DNA of 64,000 nt from CAVQBP01 sp964448105 (lineage in GTDB: Bacteria > Bacteroidota > Ignavibacteria > Ignavibacteriales > Ignavibacteriaceae): contig CAYUVK010000004.1 in the NCBI GenBank assembly GCA_964448105.1, forward strand, positions 1 to 64,000. The letters are read 5' to 3'. Numbering within the stretch: the stretch's first letter is position 1; every line of letters begins with the position of its first letter. This document shows, piece by piece, positions 1 to 8,630 of this stretch. The position numbers and the translations under genes were made by a program. The notes below the pieces were generated by a model. That model did no database searches and was not told the origin of the DNA. It saw only the letters and a list, made by a program, of their open reading frames with translations.

Positions 1-72
1 CGCTATGAACGGGATTCCTTTTGAACTTTAGCATTATCCAATAAGACAATTCCCTTTAAATCCGGATAAAAA

Positions 73-1947
73 CTAATTCACAATCGAAATAATCGGTCTT
101 GAGAAGACATCCCACTTATCGCTCTTAGGATCCCATTTCATATTAACAAATACCTTCCAGTCCTTTTCATCCATAGAAGGTTTATCAGAACGATAATAGT
201 AACCAGGCCACCTGGTTTCTTCCCTGAATAAAATAGCTCTTACGTGAGCTTCAGCCTGCCACATCCTATGAATATTTTCCCAGCATCTCATTAATTCATG
301 AAGATCTGCTGCAGCCAACTTTTGAGAATCTTCTTTCAAATATGTAAGAAAATCGAGTCCTTTTTCCAAAAGACTTTTGCTTGTTTTAAATTGTGAAGAT
401 ACCCCGCCGGCATATTCATCCATAATTTTCTGCAGCCTGAACATGAACATCTTCGGTTTAATATAATTAGGATTAACATTAGGATCGCTTGAACCGCTGC
501 TGAATTGATTATATAGATCAAGCGGCTTTAGTATCTCTTCCTTCATCGCGTCAATTTCTGCTTGATTATAATTGATTGAATTTGGATTATCAACAATATA
601 ATCTATAGCAGCTTTTGCAGCGATACGTCCTTCAGTACACGAACCGGATGAAAACTTATGGCTCGATGCGCCGGAAGCATCACCGGCACAGAAGATGCCT
701 TTTACCGTTGCCATATTAGGATATCCCCAGAAATATTCATTCGGAGCAAGGTCTTTCGGACCACTAACCCAGGCACCGGAAGCACCGGAATGTGAACCAA
801 TAAAGTAAGGTTCGGCAGCAGCAATTTCAGAAGGTTTTTCTTCAGGAGCAGTGTTTGTACCTGCCCAAAGAATTGCTTGGGAAATAGTCATATCAAGGAA
901 ATCTTCCCATGCTTCTGATTCTAATTCTTTTAGTTTTTTCTTTGCAGCTTTTTCATCGCCAGATTCAGAAGCAATTTTTGTAATTGCTTCTTCTGTTCTC
1001 ATGTAAATTGGACCTTTACCATCCATAACATCCAGCATCATAAGCCAGTTACGCAAGTTTGCAGGAACAGGTTTTACTTTTCCGTAAGGAACCCAGTTTT
1101 CCAGTTCACCTTTATTTTCAACCATATAATCACCGCCTTCTCCATTGGTTGCCCGCGATTTAAACAATAAGAACCAGGCACCAACAGGACCATAAGCATC
1201 TTTAAATCTAACAGGAATAAACCGGACTTCCTGGCATGTCATTTCTGCACCGGCTTTAAGAGTAAAATAAGCACTGGATCCGGAGTTCCATGGTGGATAC
1301 CATGCGCGTCCAAGTCCTTCACCGGAAGAGCGGGGTTTGAATACATGAACCGCTCCACCCATAGCTACTAATACTGCTTTCGCTTTAAATACATAAAATT
1401 TTTCTTCACGGACACTGAATCCTACTGCACCAACGCAAACATCGCCATCCATAATTGGTCCGACTACAAAGACTCTCTCGTAAATATTTTCAGAGCCAAT
1501 TGCATTTTTGGCTGCTTCGGCAACAATAACTTTATAGGACTCGCCGTTAATCATCAATTGCCATCTTCCTTCATGCACATAATTACCATCGGCATCTTTC
1601 CAGATTGGTAATCCCCACTTTTCAAATAAATGCACTGTAGAATCAACGTGACGTGCAATGTTATATACTAAATCTTCACGTGTAATCCCCATTAAATCAC
1701 TTCGAACATATTTTACATAATCCTCAACTGTATTTTTCCCATCTTTAATTCCAACATATTGGTTGATAGCCGAAAGTCCCATAGCAACTGCGCCGCTTCT
1801 ATCAACAGCAGCTTTATCCACCATAGTGACTTTAAGACCATGCTTTTTTGCCCAGTGAGCAGCTTCAACTGCAGCACCGCAAGCTGCCATACCGCCGCCG
1901 ATTATCAATAGATCGGTATTTACTTCTTCAGTTTTGAAATTTGCCAT
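73..1947 (-). CDS. aprA: Adenylylsulfate reductase, alpha subunit
   Basis: FAD-containing catalytic subunit of cytoplasmic APS reductase, which reduces adenosine 5'-phosphosulfate to sulfite plus AMP. The 624-residue product has the FAD dinucleotide-binding motif near residues 16-30 (IIGGGMAACGAAVEAA) and the succinate-dehydrogenase/fumarate-reductase flavoprotein fold with the APS-reductase tail rich in Trp and Arg. Length fits the family (about 620-660). The ATG is preceded by a GGAGGAAGG ribosome binding site. It follows aprB by 15 bases in the same leftward operon (sat-aprB-aprA). The alpha subunit alone does not tell reductive from oxidative use; context (dsrD, two-Cys DsrC) favours reduction. 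Identity is very secure. Confidence 0.97.
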   Translation of the reverse strand: MANFKTEEVNTDLLIIGGGMAACGAAVEAAHWAKKHGLKVTMVDKAAVDRSGAVAMGLSAINQYVGIKDGKNTVEDYVKYVRSDLMGITREDLVYNIARHVDSTVHLFEKWGLPIWKDADGNYVHEGRWQLMINGESYKVIVAEAAKNAIGSENIYERVFVVGPIMDGDVCVGAVGFSVREEKFYVFKAKAVLVAMGGAVHVFKPRSSGEGLGRAWYPPWNSGSSAYFTLKAGAEMTCQEVRFIPVRFKDAYGPVGAWFLLFKSRATNGEGGDYMVENKGELENWVPYGKVKPVPANLRNWLMMLDVMDGKGPIYMRTEEAITKIASESGDEKAAKKKLKELESEAWEDFLDMTISQAILWAGTNTAPEEKPSEIAAAEPYFIGSHSGASGAWVSGPKDLAPNEYFWGYPNMATVKGIFCAGDASGASSHKFSSGSCTEGRIAAKAAIDYIVDNPNSINYNQAEIDAMKEEILKPLDLYNQFSSGSSDPNVNPNYIKPKMFMFRLQKIMDEYAGGVSSQFKTSKSLLEKGLDFLTYLKEDSQKLAAADLHELMRCWENIHRMWQAEAHVRAILFREETRWPGYYYRSDKPSMDEKDWKVFVNMKWDPKSDKWDVFSRPIISIVN

Positions 1948-1962
1948 AATTTTTCCTTCCTC

Positions 1963-2406
1963 CTAATTCTTAATTGTTACTACTTCAGGAAGACCTAAAG
2001 ATTCAGGCTCGGTAAAAAGAACAGGGCTCTTGAGGTCATCATTGCTTGTATTCCACCCGCCGTCAGGCACTGCTTTACCCTCTTCATTTGTACGAATTGG
2101 GAATTTGAAACGCTTTAAAGTACCGTTGCGGAATTTAACTGTCCACATTATGGAATCAGTGCTTCTCATTGGTGTAACTGTAGCTCCAAGAGGAACAAAG
2201 TCAGCATAGCCGCGTACTTCGATTGCCTGGTTTGGGCAAATTTTTACGCAATTGTAGCATTCCCAGCACATTTCAGGTTCCTGGTTAAATGCTTTCATTG
2301 TATCCTTGTTTAACACCATCAGATCATTAGGACAGATGTACTGGCATGCTGTTTTATCCAGTGCTTTACATCCATCGCATTTATCTGGAATTACATAACT
2401 TGGCAT
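1963..2406 (-). CDS. aprB: Adenylylsulfate reductase, beta (iron-sulfur) subunit
   Basis: Electron-transfer subunit of APS reductase carrying two [4Fe-4S] clusters that pass electrons from the Qmo complex to the AprA flavin. The 147-residue protein has a ferredoxin-like N-terminal half, with one cluster motif beginning CDGCKALDKTACQYIC and the second CWECYNCVKICP. It is followed by the AprB-specific C-terminal extension that wraps around AprA (WTVKFRNGTLKRFKFPIRT and onwards). Size matches the family (about 145-165). It sits between sat and aprA, with about 65 bases to sat and 15 to aprA, and is surely co-transcribed. Confidence 0.97.
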   Translation of the reverse strand: MPSYVIPDKCDGCKALDKTACQYICPNDLMVLNKDTMKAFNQEPEMCWECYNCVKICPNQAIEVRGYADFVPLGATVTPMRSTDSIMWTVKFRNGTLKRFKFPIRTNEEGKAVPDGGWNTSNDDLKSPVLFTEPESLGLPEVVTIKN

Positions 2407-2471
2407 TAGTTTATCTCCTTTTAGTTTAATTAAATAACAGTATTGTATTTAATGTCTTCAATTTAATTTGA

Positions 2472-3713
2472 TTATTTTTTACCACCAGTTTTAATATCAC
2501 CGGTTGCAAACTGATGCATTTTAATTTCAACTTTTTCTTCTAGTTTTGAATAATAGTCTCGAAGTATTGCTAAAACTTCGGGTCGGCTAAATTCTGCAGG
2601 TACATCACCGCCTTCTGAAAGAGCTTTTCGAAGAGCTGTACCACTTAAGAAAAGTCTGTCTTCTTTTTTATGAGGACATGTTTTCATTGATGCCATTCCT
2701 CCGCATTTAAAGCACCAGAATGTCCAATCAATTGGAAGAGGTTTTAGAAGTAAAGCATCTTCAGGTATTTCAAAAAAGATCTTTTGTGCATCAAACGGTC
2801 CATAATAATTTCCAACCCCCGCGTGATCACGTCCAACAATAAGATGAGTACAGCCGAAGTTCTGCCTGAATACACCATGCAATAAAGCTTCTCTTGGTCC
2901 GGCATATCTCATATCAAGAGGATAACCACCACATACTACAGAATCTTTTATGAAATAGTTTTCAACAAGAACATCAATGCATTTAGCTCTTACTTCGGCA
3001 GGAATATCACCTGGTTTAAGTTTTCCAACCAGCTGATGAATATATAATCCATCAGTCACTTCAAGAGCAATCTTAGCAAGAAATTCATGAGAGCGGTGCA
3101 TCGGATTTCGAAGCTGCAATGCAGATATGGTTCTCCACCCTTTTTCAGAAAATATTTTTCTGCTCTCTTCCGGTCTTTGATATAATCCACCAAATTCTTT
3201 GGGAAAATAACTTTCCGAAAGAACTTTTACAGGACCCGCTATATTCCATTCCAGCTGCTCCATTACCATTTTAACACCGGGATGCTCCGGGTCGTTTGTA
3301 GTAAATACCTGTTTGCATTCAAAATCTTTATCGATTTTGTATTTGTCGGTAACCTTCATAGTAGCCATAATTTCGTTAGTCTCATCGCTAACTAAAGTTA
3401 TCTCATCACCACTCTTTAAAGATTTTGCTACATCATCGGAAACAGATAATGTAATTGGAATAGGCCAGAATAAACCGTTAGACATTTTCAAATCTTTACA
3501 AACACCTTTCCAATCATCGTGTCCCATGAAACCATCTAAAGGTGTGAATCCTCCGATACCAAGCATTATTAAATCCCCTGTTTCACGGCTGGTCAAACGA
3601 ATTTTTTTTAATCCGTTTGCCTTTTTAAATTCCTCTTCTTTTTCTGTTCCACAAAGAAGAAGAGTCTTTAATTCATCACTTCCATGCGGTCTTATCAAAA
3701 TAGATTTTGACAT
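2472..3713 (-). CDS. sat: Sulfate adenylyltransferase (ATP sulfurylase)
   Basis: Activates sulfate with ATP to APS and pyrophosphate (or runs in reverse in sulfur oxidisers). The 413-residue product has the signature [11 protein letters not shown] (about residue 200), the GRDHAGVG loop, and a C-terminal Cys/His metal-binding segment [18 protein letters not shown] typical of the dissimilatory prokaryotic enzyme, then a SGTALRKAL motif. It is the monofunctional type without an APS-kinase domain. It lies directly upstream of aprBA, the classic sulfate-activation operon. A roughly 400-base gap separates it from qmoB, so it may have its own promoter. Confidence 0.97.
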   Translation of the reverse strand: MSKSILIRPHGSDELKTLLLCGTEKEEEFKKANGLKKIRLTSRETGDLIMLGIGGFTPLDGFMGHDDWKGVCKDLKMSNGLFWPIPITLSVSDDVAKSLKSGDEITLVSDETNEIMATMKVTDKYKIDKDFECKQVFTTNDPEHPGVKMVMEQLEWNIAGPVKVLSESYFPKEFGGLYQRPEESRKIFSEKGWRTISALQLRNPMHRSHEFLAKIALEVTDGLYIHQLVGKLKPGDIPAEVRAKCIDVLVENYFIKDSVVCGGYPLDMRYAGPREALLHGVFRQNFGCTHLIVGRDHAGVGNYYGPFDAQKIFFEIPEDALLLKPLPIDWTFWCFKCGGMASMKTCPHKKEDRLFLSGTALRKALSEGGDVPAEFSRPEVLAILRDYYSKLEEKVEIKMHQFATGDIKTGGKK

Positions 3714-3727
3714 AAAAATTCCTTCCG

Positions 3728-3871
3728 TTAAAAAATTTTAGGTTTGTCTTTTTTAAATTGAAGAATTGTTCTACTTCCATTTCGATGGATAAACAATGAA
3801 AATGCCTGCTCCTTAAAAGATTTTCCCTGACATACCATAAATTTTTCCCCAATCAGAACAGGCAATTTCAT
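3728..3871 (-). CDS. Possible small protein between qmoB and sat (47 aa)
   Basis: A short open frame on the coding strand ends 14 bases before the sat start codon. The predicted peptide begins [20 protein letters not shown] and ends KKDKPKIF. An AAAAGGGAG sequence abuts the ATG with essentially no spacer, so the start is doubtful and the frame could be chance. No family is recognised. Read as a low-confidence candidate leader or small protein; comparison with the same gap in related genomes would decide. Confidence 0.22.
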   Translation of the reverse strand: MKLPVLIGEKFMVCQGKSFKEQAFSLFIHRNGSRTILQFKKDKPKIF

Positions 3872-4030
3872 CTCCCTTTTAATAGATGTTATCCACAATA
3901 TATAAACTATTATTCAGAACAAACTGGAATAATTTCAATTAAAAACTTATAGTTATAGCTAAGTAAAATCAACGCGTTTATAGATTCTGTAATCGGTTTG
4001 TTGTTCAATTCATTAAATGATTTCTTAATC

Positions 4031-4121
4031 TTTCAGCCAAGGGCTGATCCGCCTCCGGCGGAAATCATATTCTTAGCTTTACTCTGATTAGGATTAAGAT
4101 TAGGAGTAAGATTAAGAGTCT
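4031..4121. repeat. Interspersed double-hairpin repeat, copy 1
   Basis: Lies just after the qmoB stop. It contains two adjacent perfect hairpins: TCAGCC/GGCTGA (4033-4047) and CCGCC/GGCGG (4049-4061), bracketed by TTTC...GAAA. An AT-rich stretch of GATTAAGATTAGGAG-like repeats follows to 4121. The same module occurs in opposite orientation at 9865-9984, so this is a dispersed repeat. It may also act as a 3' end stabiliser for qmoB mRNA (inference). Confidence 0.8.
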
Positions 4122-4129
4122 TTTGATTG

Positions 4130-6376
4130 TTACATACCTTTATACGGATTGAATCCGATTTCTGCAATTTCTTCAACAAATTCATTAAATATTTTAGGAA
4201 TTTTTTCATACTCATCTATTGAGAGTGTAAGAAGCTTAACTCTTTCAGGTTCAAGAACAAGCTGTTTTAATTTTTCCTGAACATTTTCCATTCTTTTATT
4301 TGCGAGTTCACTCCCTCTAATAAAATGACACTGGTAATCATCACCATATTTGCATCCGATTAACAAAATACCGTCAAATCCTCTTGAAAGTGCATCGGCA
4401 ATCCATACAGTATTAACCGAACCAAGACATCTAACAGGAATTACCCTGATATTCGGATCATATTGAAGCCTATTCCTTCCGGCAATATCCAATGAAGGAT
4501 AGGCGTCATTTTCACAAAGGAATGCAAGTATTCGAGGCTTTTCTTCAAATTCATCAGGAATTTCTATTGCCTTTATCATTGATGAAACAATATTAATTGA
4601 ATAATCCTTAAATGAGATAATTCTCTCGGGACATGCACCAAGGCATATACCACATCTGCGGCATCTAGTAAGATTCGGTAATGGAGTACCCTTTACATCT
4701 TCATCCAATGTTCCAAAGGGACACTCTTCAGTACATCTCTTGCATTGAGTGCATCGCTGGAGGAAGAAATCAGGATAAGATTGATCACCTGATCTTGGGT
4801 GAACTGCTTTGCCTTCTTTTGCAGTATGAATTACTTGAATAGCCTTTAATGCTGCACCATAAGCATCTATTTTACTCATCGAAATATCCATAGGAGATCT
4901 TACGGAACCTGCAGCATAAATACCAGTCCTCCTTGTTTCATAAGGGAAACAAATATAATGAGAATCAGGGAAACCATATTTTAAAGTCGGCAAATCCGTT
5001 CCTTGCCTGTAAGATAGATTCAAAATCTTTGCTCCTATTTCAGCAGATGCGGCAACCTTTTTTCCATCAAGTGTTTTGCTTTCTTCTTTAGATTCCAGAA
5101 CTTCAGTTTCAATATTCTCCACTAAAGTTGAAGGAACAATTCCGGTTGCTAAAACTACAACATCAGATTCTATTTGAATTTTATCGCCCAAAAGAGAATT
5201 ATCAATATCAATTAATATAGATCCAGTTTCAGATTTATTTACATTAACAACATCACCTTTTGTGAAAAAAACATTATCTTCATTTTGAACTCTTTTATAA
5301 AACAATTCATGCTGTGCAGGAGTTCGCATATCCCTGTAAATAATATATATTAAAGCATCCGGAAATTTTTCCCTGATATACAATGCCTGCTTTAAAGATG
5401 TTGAGCAGCACTCAGATGAACAATACGGTAGATGTTTTTCATCGCGTGAACCAGCACATTGTATAAATGTTATGCTTTTAGGTTGATTACCATTAAAAAT
5501 ATTTTTGCTTTCTTTATCAGTCTCTGGCAGAAAACTTTTTTCTAGTTGCATACTTGTTATGACATTATCAAATTTTCCGTAACCTAATTCACCAAGCCTA
5601 TTAGGATCATATTCTTTTGCACCTGTAGCTTGAATTATTGAACCAACTGTTAGGGTTTCATCAAGTGAATTATTTACTTTTAATGAAACAATAAAATTAC
5701 CCGGTTCACCTGAAATTTTATCTATCAAGCATGATTTAAATACTTTTATTTTTTCATGAGATTCCACTTCGGAAATTAATTCATAAATGTCGGGAAGTTC
5801 AGGTTCCAGGTAAGGTGGATGAGTTGGTGCGATTTTATATAATTTATTCATCCATCCGCCAAGCCGGTTTTCTTTTTCAGTTAATACAACCGGAAATCCT
5901 GCATTCGCTGCTGCAAAAGCAGAAGTCATCCCGGAAACACCGCCGCCAACAACCAGTATAGTTTCATTAATATCTTTTTTGAAAGGCTCCGGCGGCTCGC
6001 AGTTCCTAACTTTTGCTATTCCCATCCTGAGATAATCTTCCGCAAGCATTTGTGTATCTTCGTCGTTAGGCTTATGAGTCCAGGCAACGTTCTCTCTTAA
6101 ATTTACACGGTCAACAAAAACCTTTGAATCAAATTTGAAAACATCAGATAAAAATCTCTGCGAACAAGCACCAATTATAACCCGGTTTAAATTTTCACTT
6201 TCAATATCTTTTTTTATCATATCTTCATTTTCTTCGCTACATAGCCATGGACTAACTTTACAAACGGGTACTTTATTCTCTTTTGATGCAACCTGAACTA
6301 ACTGATCACAATTTATACTTTCACCTATTCCACAACCGGTACATAAATAAACTCCGACTTTTGTTTCTATTGCCAT
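4130..6376 (-). CDS. qmoB: Quinone-interacting membrane-bound oxidoreductase, QmoB-like (HdrA/MvhD type)
   Basis: Cytoplasmic flavo-iron-sulfur subunit of the Qmo complex that delivers quinol electrons to APS reductase. The 748 residues read in order: an N-terminal Cys segment (YLCTGCGIG), an HdrA-like FAD domain starting near residue 140 (ILVVGGGVSGMTSAFAAA), CSSECCSTSLKQA, two ferredoxin clusters near 565-610 (CTQCKRCTEECP, CRRCGICLGACP), and a C-terminal MvhD-like domain (IRVIPVRCLGSVNTVWIADAL, LLIGCKYGDDYQCHF). Length and domain order fit QmoB (about 740-770), not QmoA. It follows qmoA by four bases. No qmoC follows. It could also be called a generic HdrA; the position beside qmoA, sat and apr makes QmoB far more likely. 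Confidence 0.93.
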   Translation of the reverse strand: MAIETKVGVYLCTGCGIGESINCDQLVQVASKENKVPVCKVSPWLCSEENEDMIKKDIESENLNRVIIGACSQRFLSDVFKFDSKVFVDRVNLRENVAWTHKPNDEDTQMLAEDYLRMGIAKVRNCEPPEPFKKDINETILVVGGGVSGMTSAFAAANAGFPVVLTEKENRLGGWMNKLYKIAPTHPPYLEPELPDIYELISEVESHEKIKVFKSCLIDKISGEPGNFIVSLKVNNSLDETLTVGSIIQATGAKEYDPNRLGELGYGKFDNVITSMQLEKSFLPETDKESKNIFNGNQPKSITFIQCAGSRDEKHLPYCSSECCSTSLKQALYIREKFPDALIYIIYRDMRTPAQHELFYKRVQNEDNVFFTKGDVVNVNKSETGSILIDIDNSLLGDKIQIESDVVVLATGIVPSTLVENIETEVLESKEESKTLDGKKVAASAEIGAKILNLSYRQGTDLPTLKYGFPDSHYICFPYETRRTGIYAAGSVRSPMDISMSKIDAYGAALKAIQVIHTAKEGKAVHPRSGDQSYPDFFLQRCTQCKRCTEECPFGTLDEDVKGTPLPNLTRCRRCGICLGACPERIISFKDYSINIVSSMIKAIEIPDEFEEKPRILAFLCENDAYPSLDIAGRNRLQYDPNIRVIPVRCLGSVNTVWIADALSRGFDGILLIGCKYGDDYQCHFIRGSELANKRMENVQEKLKQLVLEPERVKLLTLSIDEYEKIPKIFNEFVEEIAEIGFNPYKGM

Positions 6377-6380
6377 AATA

Positions 6381-7652
6381 TTAATTCCTTTTAATTGTTT
6401 GGATAGCTTTTAACACAGAACCCGTTGCTTCTTGAACAGTTGATGCAACGTCTTTCGGTTCAGTGATAACACCGCAGCCTGCCTGCCAGGATTGATTATT
6501 CGTTCCATTCCCGTTAAAATGTAAAAAACCATTCGTATCAATTACCGAATTATCAACTGGTAAATTTTTAGTAGCCGGCTTCATCCCGGTAGCTAGAATA
6601 ACAAGCTCAACTTCATTCTGCATTAATTTACCCGTTAATGAATCCTCTGCTTCGACAACTAATTTTCCTGAATTATTCTTTGATACTTTACCTACTTTAC
6701 CCCTATGAAAATAGACTTTATCATCACCTTGAACACTCCGATAGAAATCCTCGAGCAAACCATTTGAACGAACATCAATATAATGGACATGAATTTCGGC
6801 ATCTGGATTCTGTTCCCTGATATATCTTGTTTGCTTGAGTGAAGCCATACAACAAACTGATGAACAATATTCAAGATGATTTTCATCTCGTGAACCTGCA
6901 CATTGAACAAATGCAACACTATTAACTTTCTCCTTAGTAGATGGTCTCAAAATTTGTCCTTTCGTAGGTCCGTCGGCAGCGGCAAGTCTTTCCATCATAA
7001 CATTTGTAATTACATCGGGAAATTTTCCAAATCCTAAAACATCCAGCTTTTGAGCATCGTAAGGCTCCCAACCGGCAGCCCAAATAATAGAACTTACCTC
7101 AATAGAAAGAACTCTTTCCGGTTCATCCAGATCTATTGCTTTATATTTGCAAACTTCAACACATTTATTACAACTGCTTCCTTTACATGTTTCTTTATCA
7201 ATAATATATTTTTGAGGATAAGCATTTTCATAAGGGATATAGATAGCTGCAATCTCATCCATACCATAATTAAAATCATTTTTCCTTTTTTCGGGACAGA
7301 CTTTTACACAATCTCCACATGAGGTGCATTGATTGTTAATATATCTGGGTATTAATTTTATATCCACTTTATATTTACCTGATTCATTCACTACATTGGT
7401 AACTTCAGCTAAAGTAAAAAGTTTAATTAAGGGATTAGTACGGAGTCTCCGGATATTAATTTCCAATCCGCAGGCAGGTGGGCACAACTTTGGAAAATAT
7501 TTACTAAACTGCGTAACCTTACCGCCTATATAAGGTTTTTTTTCAATTAGAATTACATTCATTCCTGTTTCTGCAGCTTCAACTGCAGCGGTAATTCCAG
7601 CAATGCCGGCGCCGATTATTAATATATCTGATTTCATTTCATTTTTTGTCAT
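6381..7652 (-). CDS. qmoA: Quinone-interacting membrane-bound oxidoreductase, QmoA-like flavoprotein
   Basis: HdrA-related flavoprotein of the Qmo complex. The 423-residue sequence opens with an FAD motif (ILIIGAGIAGITAAVEAAE), then the QmoA-type segment with PPACGLEINIRRLRTNP. Two Cys clusters are inserted in the flavoprotein (CTSCGDCVKVCPEK and CNKCVEVCKYKA), followed by CAGSRDE and CSSVCCMASLKQ as in HdrA proteins. Length matches QmoA (about 410-430). It is the first gene of the qmoAB pair and ends four bases before qmoB, so translation is probably coupled. The 130-base gap upstream is occupied by an inverted repeat (7691-7775). Confidence 0.93.
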   Translation of the reverse strand: MTKNEMKSDILIIGAGIAGITAAVEAAETGMNVILIEKKPYIGGKVTQFSKYFPKLCPPACGLEINIRRLRTNPLIKLFTLAEVTNVVNESGKYKVDIKLIPRYINNQCTSCGDCVKVCPEKRKNDFNYGMDEIAAIYIPYENAYPQKYIIDKETCKGSSCNKCVEVCKYKAIDLDEPERVLSIEVSSIIWAAGWEPYDAQKLDVLGFGKFPDVITNVMMERLAAADGPTKGQILRPSTKEKVNSVAFVQCAGSRDENHLEYCSSVCCMASLKQTRYIREQNPDAEIHVHYIDVRSNGLLEDFYRSVQGDDKVYFHRGKVGKVSKNNSGKLVVEAEDSLTGKLMQNEVELVILATGMKPATKNLPVDNSVIDTNGFLHFNGNGTNNQSWQAGCGVITEPKDVASTVQEATGSVLKAIQTIKRN

Positions 7653-7690
7653 GATTTATTCCATATAAAGATTGTTTGTAAATTCTATTT

Positions 7691-7775
7691 CGATACTCGG
7701 TACTTGATACTCGATTCTCGATACTTGATACTCAATATCTTTTATCCAGCATCCAGAATCGAGTATCGAGTATCA
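7691..7775. repeat. Empty copy of the GATACTCGAT inverted repeat
   Basis: Two arms, GATACTCGATTCT at 7706-7718 and its exact complement AGAATCGAGTATC at 7755-7767, are surrounded by further GATACTTGATACTC-like units, giving a long imperfect palindrome. The arms differ by a single compensated base from those flanking the S23 gene at 14091-14570. This copy therefore looks like the same element without its gene. It fills the gap between the cytidylate-kinase-like gene and qmoA. Confidence 0.8.
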
Positions 7776-7782
7776 AAATCTT

Positions 7783-8613
7783 TTACTCGTAATACCCCAC
7801 AATTGATTTTATAACTTTAATATTTTTTACACCCTCAACTTTTGACAAAACATTTTTAATATCGCTTTCCCACATTCTTGAACCTACCCTTGGAGTATTT
7901 CCTTTAACTATCAATGAACCGGAATCAACATCAGCTTCTATTTCAACTTCACTTCCTTTTGTTCGTGGAGACTGCTGTAAATAAACTCTTGCTTTAGCTG
8001 CAAGATGCAGGTTCTCTATAATCTTCAACGATTCCGGGCTGGATTGAAATTCTTTTTGAGCCGCAGTATTAGAAACCAATTCTGCTGCTAGATCTATATT
8101 GATTCTCTCCAGATTAAAAACTATATCATAGTATGAAGGATTTTTCCAGTCAACACCGTATAGATAATGAGACCATTCTTGTCTTCTTTCATCAATTAAT
8201 TTTATGTAAGATATAACATGTTCCCTCGTCTTCCCCCCCTCTTTCATCAAGGTTTTTATTCTAAATTCTTTTGGTGCTGACAGCAAAATACGCAATACAA
8301 ACGGTACGTCACCAAGAAGGAATTGTGCAAGATGACCATGGTAGATTATACTTCCTTCAAGAGCAAAATCTAAAAGCGCAGTTTGAAAACATGATAGATA
8401 ATGTTTTTTCCTATCACTCATTTTATCCCATATTGTCGGGGATTTTTCAATAAAAGATAAATCTCCTAACCCTGTTTCTTTTATTCCATATTTTTCAGCA
8501 GCTTTAATAACGTCTTCCCTGGTGACAATAGAACAATTAAGCTTTTCGGAAACTTTTCTGGCAAGAATTTCCGTTGCACTTAAAGAACCTCTTGAAATTG
8601 TTATAATATTCAT
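7783..8613 (-). CDS. Cytidylate-kinase-like protein with C-terminal BON-like domain
   Basis: The 276-residue protein begins MNIITISRGSLSATEILAR, the start pattern of the cytidylate-kinase-like P-loop family, although the loop lacks a standard GxxGxGKT. A middle part includes the lid-like stretch (LLSAPKEFRIKTLM). A C-terminal segment from about residue 205 (ARVYLQQSPRTKGSEVEIEADVDSGSLIVKG, then a hydrophobic VEGVKNIKVI) looks like a BON-type alpha/beta domain. Substrate unknown. It starts 17 bases after hemA ends and belongs to the same leftward operon, so a sensory or regulatory nucleotide-binding role in the sulfate locus is possible but unproven. Confidence 0.75.
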   Translation of the reverse strand: MNIITISRGSLSATEILARKVSEKLNCSIVTREDVIKAAEKYGIKETGLGDLSFIEKSPTIWDKMSDRKKHYLSCFQTALLDFALEGSIIYHGHLAQFLLGDVPFVLRILLSAPKEFRIKTLMKEGGKTREHVISYIKLIDERRQEWSHYLYGVDWKNPSYYDIVFNLERINIDLAAELVSNTAAQKEFQSSPESLKIIENLHLAAKARVYLQQSPRTKGSEVEIEADVDSGSLIVKGNTPRVGSRMWESDIKNVLSKVEGVKNIKVIKSIVGYYE

Positions 8614-8630
8614 AAAGCCTCTCGGAATTA

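Noticed and set aside
1..72. Short leftward frame after aprA that could be the start of another gene
   Set aside because: Only about 70 bases are available and competing frames look equally plausible; nothing can be supported.
7691..7775. CRISPR-like or tandem array of GATACTCGAT units
   Set aside because: The units are irregular, without fixed spacers, and form an inverted structure rather than regularly spaced direct repeats.
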